From NCBI GenBank assembly GCA_045601045.1, contig JAZRZA010000020.1, positions 1-6,440 on the forward strand: DNA of 6,440 nt, given 5' to 3'. Below, piece after piece: positions 1 through 6,423 of this stretch; position 1 is the stretch's first letter, and the number at the start of each line of letters is the position of its first letter. Origin of the DNA: UBA1181 sp045601045 (GTDB lineage Bacteria > Bacteroidota > Bacteroidia > Bacteroidales > Paludibacteraceae). The notes beneath the pieces are model-generated. The model saw only the letters and a program-made list of their open reading frames with translations, made no database searches and had not been told where the DNA came from. Both the position numbers and the translations under genes were made by a program.

Positions 1-51
1 ACACCAAAATCTTTATATCTTTGTGCTGGCGAGTTGCCCAAGGTGGCTTAA
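1..51 (+). other. possible 3' end of a gene entering from the left (very weak)
   Basis: Frame 1 is open from the window edge to a TAA at 49-51 and reads TPKSLYLCAGELPKVA. If real, this is the C-terminus of a plus-strand gene convergent with hsdS. Sixteen codons are too few to judge, the peptide is not one I recognise, and the other two plus frames are open for longer (to about 111 and 117), so an open frame here means little. It is listed only so the window edge is described. Confidence 0.12.
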
Positions 52-67
52 TTGGATTTTTCGGTCG

Positions 68-85
68 TTTCCCCCTAGGGGGAAA
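68..85. repeat. 18-bp perfect palindrome downstream of hsdS
   Basis: TTTCCCCCTAGGGGGAAA is its own reverse complement, with no loop bases. It lies about 50 bases past the hsdS stop codon, in the only non-coding stretch to the left of the operon. As RNA, the centre would have to open into a loop, leaving a short G:C-rich stem. No U-tract follows on either strand, so it is not a textbook intrinsic terminator. It may still act as a transcription end or be a dispersed palindromic repeat. The rest of 1-136 shows nothing else I can support. Confidence 0.6.
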
Positions 86-136
86 GGTTATTGTTTAACT
101 AAAACATCAAGGTAACTGGTCTGATAAGTGATAGTA

Positions 137-1309
137 TTATATCCCCACCATCAGCAAAGACAGCATTTCTGTTAATTTTTCGTTTTCTTGCAAGCAAACT
201 TTTATTCCTTTAAATAGAGGAACTATTTCCCTTTTTATCTCTATAAACTGTTGTTCTGATGGTAACGGAACAGGAAACTCATCAATTTGAGTAGAACTAA
301 TATGCAAAATTGTAGATCCTGTATTTACTTGAGAAACATATTCCGCAAAATGCTCCATTGTTATTGAAAGATATGCAAATATCTGTTTTTCTATCGAATC
401 ACTTCTTAAACAAGCAACTCGTTGGGCTAACAACAATGGTAAATTGTAATCATAAACAAAAGACCAGTTTTTGCCAACTTTTGAACCATCCATACCAATT
501 ACAATGTCCCATTCTTTCAAATAACATTTTGAGATACGATCAGTTATGCTTCCGTTGTATTTTTTTATAGTATCCCATCGCAACGCATTTTCTGTTACGT
601 TTTCTCCTCTGAGTGCGATAATTCCATCTTCCGAAGAATATGTTTCTCCATCAAAAGGGTATCCCGAAAAGTTATAACATATTTCTTTAAGTGTACCTTT
701 CGGAGTCCCATCCACAAACATCTTTCTATACAATGCTTGGGCGGCTTCCTCTAATTTGGCTATCGTCTGCTTGTTGTTGGCAATGCGGTTTTCTATCGCT
801 TGATAGCGGTTTACAATGCGGCGCTGCTCCTCAAGGGAAGGAATAGGAAGCATAACATCACACAATTCTTCCCAATCAAAAACCTCACGGGCGCTGCCGT
901 GTGAATGGAATCGTGCGTAACGGTCAAATTCAGGACGACGGAACCACATCATCAGGTATTCTGGTAATAATTGTAGAGACGGTGTGCACACCGTCTCTAC
1001 GGAATCACACATATCTACAATTTCAAACACGACATACGCCTGCGATATAATGGCAGGTTCATCGCCTGAATATAACGCCACCGTAATTTTTTCACCATTA
1101 CGAGAGGTAACTGGTACATACGCAAACTGTGATTGTTTCACAATTTTATACGAACGAAGGTCTGTACCTATCGTATTGGCAATAGATGGAATAAATTTCT
1201 TGGCAATGCTTAATCCCAAAAGATTAGTGCATCGCAAATCCTTATTCCTCACATCCACCTCGCGGATATAATCCCCCAGTCGTTTATATGTAGCCGTAAC
1301 GTTAGTCAT
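137..1309 (-). CDS. hsdS: type I restriction-modification specificity subunit HsdS
   Basis: HsdS selects the target of a type I restriction-modification complex; each of its two target-recognition domains (TRDs) reads one half of a bipartite site. The 390-residue product has the two-fold layout of the family: TRD1 at about 1-150, a conserved LPIPSLEEQRRI segment at 154-165 running into a long helix (to about 195), TRD2 at about 205-345, then the second conserved copy FPVPLPSEQQ at 345-354 with its helix to the C-terminus. The start is ATG at 1309, because AGGAGG lies 6 bases upstream and the ATG overlaps the preceding stop codon; the frame is open for 29 more codons upstream, but those lie inside the nuclease gene. 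A 28-bp palindrome encodes residues 104-112 within TRD1. The C-terminus (LSLLMVGI) is short after the helix. No second or silent hsdS half is visible, so phase variation by inversion cannot be shown. The methylated sequence cannot be predicted. Confidence 0.93.
   Translation of the reverse strand: MTNVTATYKRLGDYIREVDVRNKDLRCTNLLGLSIAKKFIPSIANTIGTDLRSYKIVKQSQFAYVPVTSRNGEKITVALYSGDEPAIISQAYVVFEIVDMCDSVETVCTPSLQLLPEYLMMWFRRPEFDRYARFHSHGSAREVFDWEELCDVMLPIPSLEEQRRIVNRYQAIENRIANNKQTIAKLEEAAQALYRKMFVDGTPKGTLKEICYNFSGYPFDGETYSSEDGIIALRGENVTENALRWDTIKKYNGSITDRISKCYLKEWDIVIGMDGSKVGKNWSFVYDYNLPLLLAQRVACLRSDSIEKQIFAYLSITMEHFAEYVSQVNTGSTILHISSTQIDEFPVPLPSEQQFIEIKREIVPLFKGIKVCLQENEKLTEMLSLLMVGI
973..1000. 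repeat. 28-bp perfect palindrome inside hsdS (REP-like, in frame)
   Basis: The half-site GTAGAGACGGTGTG is followed directly by its exact reverse complement: 14 of 14 pairs, no loop. On the minus strand it is read as V-E-T-V-C-T-P-S-L (HsdS residues 104-112) plus the first base of the next codon. From memory, related HsdS proteins join the FE(I/V) strand to the LLPEYLMMWF motif with a much shorter linker, so about 11 residues here look inserted. A half-element ATTGTAGA also lies just outside the palindrome (minus strand, about 1022-1015), possibly a trace of the target. Palindromes beginning GTAGAGACG are, to my recollection, dispersed repeats in several bacterial genomes. Confidence 0.85.
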
Positions 1310-2396
1310 CACTATCCTCCTCGTTGTTTTTATCAGCCAGTAATTCTTCTGCTGCTTCAACAATAGGAAGCAACACACGGAAAGTATCTGGTACATTATC
1401 AGAAAGCCGATATGTAGCCACTCCCATTGGTTTGGTAAAGTCTCTTACCGCCAACTCTACTACACTCTTATTGGCCTCTTTACATAATATCACACCGATA
1501 GATGGGTTCTCGTCGGGTTGTTTCACGTCTTTATCCAGAAGAGTCAGATAAAAATTCAATTGTCCCAAATACGAGGGCTTAAACGCTCCACGCTTTAGCT
1601 CGAAAGCTACCAATCTACGTAACGAGCGACTAAAAAACAAAAGATCAACAAAGAACTCTTCTCCTTCTACTGCCAATCGGTATTGTTGACCAATAAAGCA
1701 GAAATCTGCTCCTAGCTGCTGGATAAAGCGCTTGACGTTGAGCACAATACCATTCTCTATCATACGTTCGTCAACAACTTCCTTATCCCGTTCTCCAAGT
1801 TCCTCTATATTAATATAATCTAGCAGATATTCATCCTTGAACATCTCGATAGCTCGTAATGACTGCGACGAAGGGGAGATTGTCTTCACGAAGTTATTGG
1901 GCAGTTTCCCTTGACTATTATAAACATCAACCTTGAGGTAATCACGCAATTCGTATTTGCCCCATGAATTAACTGCTGCTTGATGAATATAGAATATGCG
2001 TGCATCCTGTGTTTTGGCTTTATGCAAAATCTCCATGTGCAACGAGAAGCCAAGTGACAAGAATTCCTGCAAGTTAAATTCGGTCGCCATGGCGACCGAA
2101 TTAGAAGCCAAGACTATTACATTGTCCCATGCCTCATAAAATGTTCGCATTTTCTTGATATTCTCTGCCGAGAATCCTCTAAGACCTGGGAGCTCCTTCT
2201 GTAGCTGAGCACTTATATTGTCAATTGCCCCACTTCCCCATGACTTGTTGCGCGTATTCTCAGACACGTATTTTCCTATCGAAAAGTACAACGACAATTG
2301 GAATGAGTTGGTCATTTTGGCAGCCTGATATTGGCTGGATAGAATGGCTCTCTTTATTTCTGCTACCGCTTGTTTCAAATCACTCATCTCTCTCAT
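1302..2396 (-). CDS. DUF1016/YhcG-family PDDEXK nuclease encoded between hsdM and hsdS
   Basis: The 364-residue product matches the DUF1016 (YhcG) family in two parts. The N-terminal helical domain spans about 10-155 and includes WGSGAIDNIS at 53-62, GFSAENIKKMRTFYEAW at 74-90, FSLHMEIL at 117-124 and a YIHQAAVNSWGKYELRD stretch at 136-152. The C-terminal PDDEXK nuclease fold spans about 205-345, with candidate catalytic residues D251 (FFVDLLFF), E266 and K268 (AFELKRG), and a following Q279 (YLGQLNFYL). The catalytic set looks intact, so active DNA cleavage or processing is plausible, but the family's role is not settled. The start is ATG at 2396, whose ATGA overlaps the hsdM stop; a second ATG three codons in is the alternative. 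The last 8 bases overlap hsdS. A 26-bp palindrome encodes residues 99-107 in the linker after the first helical block. The C-terminus is acidic (NNEEDSDD). Confidence 0.9.
   Translation of the reverse strand: MREMSDLKQAVAEIKRAILSSQYQAAKMTNSFQLSLYFSIGKYVSENTRNKSWGSGAIDNISAQLQKELPGLRGFSAENIKKMRTFYEAWDNVIVLASNSVAMATEFNLQEFLSLGFSLHMEILHKAKTQDARIFYIHQAAVNSWGKYELRDYLKVDVYNSQGKLPNNFVKTISPSSQSLRAIEMFKDEYLLDYINIEELGERDKEVVDERMIENGIVLNVKRFIQQLGADFCFIGQQYRLAVEGEEFFVDLLFFSRSLRRLVAFELKRGAFKPSYLGQLNFYLTLLDKDVKQPDENPSIGVILCKEANKSVVELAVRDFTKPMGVATYRLSDNVPDTFRVLLPIVEAAEELLADKNNEEDSDD
1316..1321 (-). promoter_or_regulatory. Shine-Dalgarno site for hsdS
   Basis: AGGAGG on the minus strand lies 6 bases upstream of the ATG at 1309, inside the last codons of the nuclease gene. 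A full Shine-Dalgarno is uncommon in Bacteroidetes, so this site fixes the hsdS start. It also suggests that hsdS is translated by re-initiation or coupling at the 8-base overlap ATGACTAA. Confidence 0.7.
2077..2102. repeat. 26-bp perfect palindrome inside the DUF1016 nuclease gene (in frame)
   Basis: The half-site AATTCGGTCGCCA is followed directly by its exact reverse complement: 13 of 13 pairs, no loop. On the minus strand it is read as N-S-V-A-M-A-T-E and the first two bases of F107 (residues 99-107). It falls in the variable linker between the first conserved block (ending MRTFYEAW) and the EFLSLGFSLHMEIL block, where an insertion would be tolerated. Its sequence differs from the hsdS palindrome, so the two are not copies of one another. 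Confidence 0.85.
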
Positions 2397-3949
2397 TTTT
2401 GCAATTCATACCCCAACTCCTCAAACACCTTCTCCACCGCTTTTTTACTCTCTTCCTCTTGGGCAAATAGTTCTCGCAACTCGGTTTGGAGCCTACTCAT
2501 CGTCTCTTCGTAGCCAGCATAGTCGTCACGGTTCACAAACTCAATGTATTTGCTTGCCACCAACGACCAGTTCTTGGATTCGATCTCCTCCAAAGTGGCG
2601 GAATAACAATATTCGGGAACGTTCTGATAACCGGTACCACATTGCCACGCATGGTATGTGGCGGCAATTTGTTCAATATTTTCCTTCGAGAATTGGATGT
2701 ATTTCTTCTCAAACGGCTCACCAATCTGGCGCAAATCCATAAACAGAACCTCCTTCTCACGGTTGCGGTACTGCACCAATTCACCATTCTGCTCCACAGT
2801 GCGCGCCTTCTTGTTCTTATTCAAAACCCACAAGGTCACACTGATATCGGTAGAATAAAACATATTCCGTGGCAAGATCAATATCGCCTCCACCAAATGA
2901 TTCTCTATCAAACGCTTACGGATACTCAGTTCCGTTCCCTCGCCACTCAACGCACCGTTCGCCAACAAGAAACCAGCCACACCATTGGCGGACAATTTCG
3001 AAGCCATATTCAAAATCCAACCATAGTTGGCATTGCTGGTAGGCGGCACATCATAACCCACCCAACGAGGATCGTCCTTCAATTCGTTCTCAGCACGCCA
3101 ATCCTTTTGATTAAACGGAGGATTAGCCATGATGAAGTCAGCCTTCAAATCCTTATGTTGATCGTTATGGAACGTGTCGGCCGCCATCTCACCCAAGTTG
3201 CTCGAAAGCCCACGAATGGCCAAGTTCATCTTAGCCAGTTTGTAAGTAGTGTTGGTATATTCCTGACCATAAACTGAAATATCCTTCTTGTTTCCATGGT
3301 GCGCCTCGATGAATTTCATACTTTGCACAAACATACCGCCCGAACCACAACAAGGGTCATAAATCTTTCCCTTGTAAGGCTGAATCATTTCGGCAATCAA
3401 GTTCACAATGGTTTTAGGCGTATAGTACTCGCCCTTACCCTTTCCTTCCGCAATGGCGAACTTCCCCAAGAAATATTCATAAACACGCCCAATCAAATCG
3501 TTTTCACGATCTTTGAGCGTATCAATCTTATTGATTTCGTCGAGTAAAGCGGATAGTTTCGTCTTATCCAGACCCAGGCCCGAATAGTAATTGCTCGGCA
3601 ATGCGCCTCGAAGCGTAGGATTCGCCTTTTCCACATCGGCAAGTGCCTTATCAATCTTTATGGCAATATCGTTCTGCTTGGCATTCTCCATAATGAACGA
3701 CCAACGGCTTTCGGTATCCAGATAAAAGACATTCTTGGCATTATAGAAAACCGCCTGATCGGCAAACGCCTCCTTGCCCTCAGCCTCCAATTCCTTACGA
3801 CGTTCCTCAAACCTATCGTTCGCATATTTCAAAAAGATAAGACTGAGTACAACATGCTTATATTCAGAAGGCTCCACAGAACCTCTCAATTTATTGGCAG
3901 ACTCCCACAGAGCCTCTTCCATCGATTTCTCTTTTACTTGCTTTGCCAT
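2393..3949 (-). CDS. hsdM: type I restriction-modification DNA methyltransferase subunit HsdM
   Basis: HsdM is the S-adenosylmethionine-dependent N6-adenine methyltransferase of a type I system; with HsdS it methylates host sites, and with HsdR the complex restricts unmodified DNA. The 518-residue product is of normal length. An N-terminal helical domain (about 8-165) contains LWESANKLRGSVEPSEYKHVVLSLIFLKY from residue 14. The catalytic domain follows: GKGEYYTP at 171-178, the AdoMet-binding motif DPCCGSGGMF at 198-207, and the catalytic NPPF at 276-279. The C-terminal part (about 420-518) ends in a charged helix likely to contact HsdS. The start is ATG at 3949, preceded by an A/T-rich leader and a good Bacteroidetes promoter. 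The stop overlaps the nuclease start by 4 bases. All motifs are intact, so methylation should work even if hsdR is absent. Confidence 0.96.
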   Translation of the reverse strand: MAKQVKEKSMEEALWESANKLRGSVEPSEYKHVVLSLIFLKYANDRFEERRKELEAEGKEAFADQAVFYNAKNVFYLDTESRWSFIMENAKQNDIAIKIDKALADVEKANPTLRGALPSNYYSGLGLDKTKLSALLDEINKIDTLKDRENDLIGRVYEYFLGKFAIAEGKGKGEYYTPKTIVNLIAEMIQPYKGKIYDPCCGSGGMFVQSMKFIEAHHGNKKDISVYGQEYTNTTYKLAKMNLAIRGLSSNLGEMAADTFHNDQHKDLKADFIMANPPFNQKDWRAENELKDDPRWVGYDVPPTSNANYGWILNMASKLSANGVAGFLLANGALSGEGTELSIRKRLIENHLVEAILILPRNMFYSTDISVTLWVLNKNKKARTVEQNGELVQYRNREKEVLFMDLRQIGEPFEKKYIQFSKENIEQIAATYHAWQCGTGYQNVPEYCYSATLEEIESKNWSLVASKYIEFVNRDDYAGYEETMSRLQTELRELFAQEEESKKAVEKVFEELGYELQK

Positions 3950-3966
3950 AAAATATCAATATATGA

Positions 3967-3997
3967 CAAAAATACATTTTTTTATCTAATAAACGAA
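3967..3997 (-). promoter_or_regulatory. predicted Bacteroidetes-type promoter for the hsdM operon
   Basis: On the minus strand TATTTTTG (3974-3967) fits the -7 consensus TAnnTTTG. TTCG (3997-3994), one mismatch from the -33 box TTTG, lies 19 bases upstream, the expected spacing. Transcription would begin near 3960, giving a leader of about 11 bases before the hsdM ATG. No other promoter is obvious within the operon, so this one probably drives all three genes. Confidence 0.55.
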
Positions 3998-4018
3998 TCA
4001 TATACTAAGTAAGATCAT

Positions 4019-4038
4019 TATCAATATCGATATAGATA
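4019..4038. promoter_or_regulatory. 20-bp near-perfect dyad in the divergent intergenic region (possible operator)
   Basis: TATCAATATCGATATAGATA pairs with itself at 9 of 10 positions. It lies about 45 bases upstream of the hsdM -33 box side and about 40 upstream of the zntA -7 box. Together with the preceding GATCATTA it contains the reverse complement of GATAATGAT, half of a Fur-type box. It could bind a metal-responsive or other dimeric regulator, but A/T-rich dyads also arise by chance. Confidence 0.35.
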
Positions 4039-4049
4039 GCCCCCACTTT

Positions 4050-4064
4050 TGCAACCCAGTTGCA
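4050..4064. promoter_or_regulatory. short inverted repeat over the predicted zntA -33 region
   Basis: TGCAAC and GTTGCA form a 6-3-6 inverted repeat with CCA between them. If transcription starts near 4091, it covers about -41 to -27, where a repressor or activator would control the promoter. It may be the operator for metal induction of the exporter. The regulator is not in the window. Confidence 0.35.
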
Positions 4065-4076
4065 CATCCCTTTCCC

Positions 4077-4084
4077 TACCTTTG
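4077..4084 (+). promoter_or_regulatory. predicted -7 box of the zntA-like gene
   Basis: TACCTTTG matches the Bacteroidetes -7 consensus TAnnTTTG exactly. The -33 element is poor: a TTTG ends at 4051, 25 bases upstream (too far), and a GTTG ends at 4062, 14 bases upstream (too near). A weak -33 box fits a promoter that needs an activator. The predicted start near 4091 leaves a leader of about 33 bases that is A-rich (4091-4120) and has no Shine-Dalgarno. Confidence 0.5.
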
Positions 4085-4123
4085 TCTTGTCAAAAGAAAA
4101 TAATAAATAAAATAAGATATCGT

Positions 4124-6157
4124 ATGGAAGAAAAAGAGAAGCACGATGGATGTTGTTGCTCCCATAAGGAGAAGGAACATCACCACCACGAAAGCCATGG
4201 AGGATGTGGTTGCGGCTGTCATTGCCACGATCACGATCATGACGGAGAAGGTCACGAGCACCACCATCATGGAGAGACGAAGGAGAGCCTCCTTAAAATC
4301 ATCTCAGCAGCCATTCTACTGGTGGCAGCTATCCTCATCGAGAGGAACTTCAACCTTGCCACTTGGCAATTGCTATTAATCTACCTTGTTCCCTACCTCA
4401 TCGTAGGCTACGAGACGCTACACGAAGCTTTCGAGAACATCACCGAAGGAGAATTCCTTGACGAGAACTTCCTTATGGCGATCGCCACGTTAGGCGCCAT
4501 GGGCATCGGATTCCTGCCTGGTGCGGAGAACCAATTTCCGGAGGCGGTATTCGTCATGCTCTTTTTCCAAATAGGCGAACTCTTCGAGGGCATCGCGGAG
4601 GGACGAAGCAGAAAATCTATCTCCGCATTGCTGGACATACGTCCAGACACCGCCCATCTGCTGCGTGACGGAGAGGAGGTGACGGTAGATCCCAAGGAAG
4701 TGAACATCGGAGAGACGATCATCATCAAACCCGGAGAGCGCATTCCCATGGATGGCGTCGTTTTAGAGGGCAATTCCAATCTGGACACCGTAGCCTTGAC
4801 GGGTGAAAGCGTACCCCGTAGCGTAAAAGAGGAGGACGAGGTGATCTCCGGCTGTGTGAACCTTTCCGGCCTACTCAAGGTTAAGGTGACGAAATCCTTC
4901 GGAGAATCCACCGCCTCCAAGGTGATAGAATTGGTGGAGAACGCTGGCAAGAATAAATCCAAGAGCGAGGCCTTCATTACCAGATTCGCCCGCATTTATA
5001 CTCCAATCGTAGTGGGATTGGCGCTTCTATTGGCCTTTATTCCCCCATTCTTCGGAGAGAACGGTTATTTCGCCAACCTCTCCACGTGGCTATACAGAGC
5101 CTTGACCTTCTTGGTGGTTTCCTGCCCTTGCGCTTTGGTCATCTCTGTACCGCTCGCCTTCTTCGGCGGTATCGGCGGCGCCTCCAGACGAGGCATCTTG
5201 GTAAAGGGTTCCAACTATATGGAGGCGCTCTCACAACTCAAAACGGTTGTCTTCGACAAGACGGGCACCTTGACACATGGCGTATTCTCCGTAACGGCCA
5301 TCCATCCAACAGAGATCTCAGAGAGCGAGTTGCTCCATTTGGCCGCCCACGTCGAGCGCCACTCCAACCATCCCATCGCCATCTCCCTCAAGGATGCCTA
5401 TCCAAACGAGGCTGACGAGTGCGTCGTAGAGCAGACCGAAGAGATCGCGGGACACGGTGTGAGGGCCTTGGTCAATGGCAAGGTGGTCTCGGTAGGAAAC
5501 AGTAAAATGATGGAACTTGTAGGGGCGAAATGGGAGGCTTGCGAAATCCAATCACAAGGATCCATCGTTCACATCGCGGTAGGCGACCAATATATGGGGC
5601 ATATCATCATCTCCGACGTCCTCAAAGAGGATGCGAAAGAGGCTGTCAGCTCACTCAAATCTATAGGCATCCAGAAGTGCGTCATGCTAACGGGAGATCA
5701 CAAAGATGTGGCAGAATTCGTGGCGAACGAAGTAGGTGTAGATGAGTGCCATGCGGAACTTCTTCCTGCGGACAAAGTGGAGCAGTTGGAGCAACTATTG
5801 CGATGCAAAGGAGAAAATGACCGACTCGCCTTCGTGGGTGACGGTATCAACGACGCTCCTGTATTGGCCAGAGCGGATGTGGGCATCGCCATGGGGGGCT
5901 TAGGCTCCGACGCAGCCATCGAAGCTGCGGATGTGGTCTTGATGGACGATCAACCTTCTAAGATCGCGGAGGCCATCCGCATCGCGAAGAAGACGCTCTC
6001 CATCGCACGCCAGAACGTCATCTTCTCCATCGGAATCAAAATAGCGGTTCTGCTGCTGGCTACCGTAGGCATCGCCAACATGGGATTGGCCATCTTCGCG
6101 GATGTGGGTGTAACCATCTTAGCGGTACTCAATGCGATGAGAACACTGAAAGCATAA
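4124..6157 (+). CDS. zntA: P1B-type ATPase, probable Zn2+/Cd2+/Pb2+ exporter (ZntA/CadA-like)
   Basis: An inner-membrane pump that uses ATP to expel divalent soft metals from the cytoplasm. The 677-residue product has every P-type landmark: TGES in the actuator domain (226-229), the metal-site CPC in membrane segment 6 (334-336), the phosphorylated aspartate D378 in DKTGT (378-382), the P1B-specific HP dipeptide (416-417), TGD (523-525) and GDGINDAP (572-579). K639 and D660 in the last two membrane segments match the Lys/Asp pair typical of the P1B-2 Zn/Cd/Pb group, which argues against copper. About eight membrane segments are visible, near 56-72, 81-96, 114-132, 138-154, 291-312, 325-350, 631-650 and 651-672. 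The tail at 7-50 is rich in Cys and His (7 Cys, 16 His) and lacks the GMxCxxC heavy-metal-associated domain. The start is ATG at 4124: the frame is open 25 codons further up, but that stretch holds the -7 box and no ATG. No partner gene is adjacent. Confidence 0.94.
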   Translation: MEEKEKHDGCCCSHKEKEHHHHESHGGCGCGCHCHDHDHDGEGHEHHHHGETKESLLKIISAAILLVAAILIERNFNLATWQLLLIYLVPYLIVGYETLHEAFENITEGEFLDENFLMAIATLGAMGIGFLPGAENQFPEAVFVMLFFQIGELFEGIAEGRSRKSISALLDIRPDTAHLLRDGEEVTVDPKEVNIGETIIIKPGERIPMDGVVLEGNSNLDTVALTGESVPRSVKEEDEVISGCVNLSGLLKVKVTKSFGESTASKVIELVENAGKNKSKSEAFITRFARIYTPIVVGLALLLAFIPPFFGENGYFANLSTWLYRALTFLVVSCPCALVISVPLAFFGGIGGASRRGILVKGSNYMEALSQLKTVVFDKTGTLTHGVFSVTAIHPTEISESELLHLAAHVERHSNHPIAISLKDAYPNEADECVVEQTEEIAGHGVRALVNGKVVSVGNSKMMELVGAKWEACEIQSQGSIVHIAVGDQYMGHIIISDVLKEDAKEAVSSLKSIGIQKCVMLTGDHKDVAEFVANEVGVDECHAELLPADKVEQLEQLLRCKGENDRLAFVGDGINDAPVLARADVGIAMGGLGSDAAIEAADVVLMDDQPSKIAEAIRIAKKTLSIARQNVIFSIGIKIAVLLLATVGIANMGLAIFADVGVTILAVLNAMRTLKA

Positions 6158-6172
6158 ATTCATAAAACAAAG

Positions 6173-6189
6173 TATTGGTGTCCGCTAAA
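6173..6189 (+). repeat. left terminal inverted repeat (17 bp)
   Basis: TATTGGTGTCCGCTAAA pairs 17 of 17 with 6424-6440 and diverges immediately inside. It contains the core TGTCCGCTAAA (6179-6189), which recurs in variant form within the element. Confidence 0.75.
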
Positions 6190-6254
6190 TGGTTCTTAGA
6201 CCTTGTTTTTGCCAATTTTAGGCATGTATAAGCCCTATAATCAAGTAAATAAAA

Positions 6255-6269
6255 CGGCTGTCCGGCAAA
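6255..6269 (+). repeat. internal direct repeat, copy 1
   Basis: CGGCTGTCCGGCAAA differs at a single base from copy 2 at 6381-6395. Its core TGTCCGGCAAA (6259-6269) resembles the core of the terminal repeats, in the same orientation as the left end. Confidence 0.65.
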
Positions 6270-6380
6270 TCTTTTGATGTTTACAGAGCTATTCGATCTG
6301 AAAAAACGCTCATATTGCCAGTTTAGGTCTCAATGGACGGATTTTCACTCTTCAGATGTGCAGGTACACACGAAAAGGGT

Positions 6381-6395
6381 CGGCTGTCCGGTAAA
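6381..6395 (+). repeat. internal direct repeat, copy 2
   Basis: CGGCTGTCCGGTAAA matches copy 1 at 14 of 15 bases, 126 bases downstream. With the inverted right end (6424-6440) it could form an imperfect hairpin of roughly 55-60 bases. Confidence 0.65.
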
Positions 6396-6423
6396 CAAAC
6401 GCATTAAATTTTAGGAATGAAAG

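Noticed and set aside
68..85. The palindrome as an intrinsic terminator of the hsd operon
   Set aside because: It has no loop and no U-tract on either strand; it is kept only as a palindrome of unknown role.
137..1309. A phase-variable hsdS shufflon
   Set aside because: No inverted copy of hsdS segments, silent hsdS gene or recombinase is visible in the window.
1310..1396. Upstream extension of HsdS by 29 residues (MYQILSVCCFLLLK...)
   Set aside because: It lies entirely within the nuclease gene and looks like an out-of-frame translation; the ATG at 1309 has AGGAGG 6 bases upstream and starts in a typical HsdS N-terminus.
2486..3277. Long plus-strand open frame (263 codons) opposite hsdM
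   Set aside because: It is antisense to a clear methyltransferase with intact motifs, has no recognisable domain, and has the composition of a shadow frame.
4049..4123. Upstream extension of the exporter by 25 codons, beginning at a TTG at 4049
   Set aside because: The extension covers the predicted -7 box and A-rich leader and has no ATG; the Cys/His-rich protein begins naturally at the ATG at 4124.
4408..4995. Minus-strand open frame (195 codons) opposite the exporter
   Set aside because: It is serine/proline-rich, of the kind produced by reading a conserved ATPase backwards, and has no promoter or family resemblance.
6277..6414. A 45-codon frame within the terminal element (MFTELFDLKKRSY...)
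   Set aside because: It is too short and not recognised; it runs through an internal repeat copy, which suggests a chance frame. A transposase fragment cannot be excluded.
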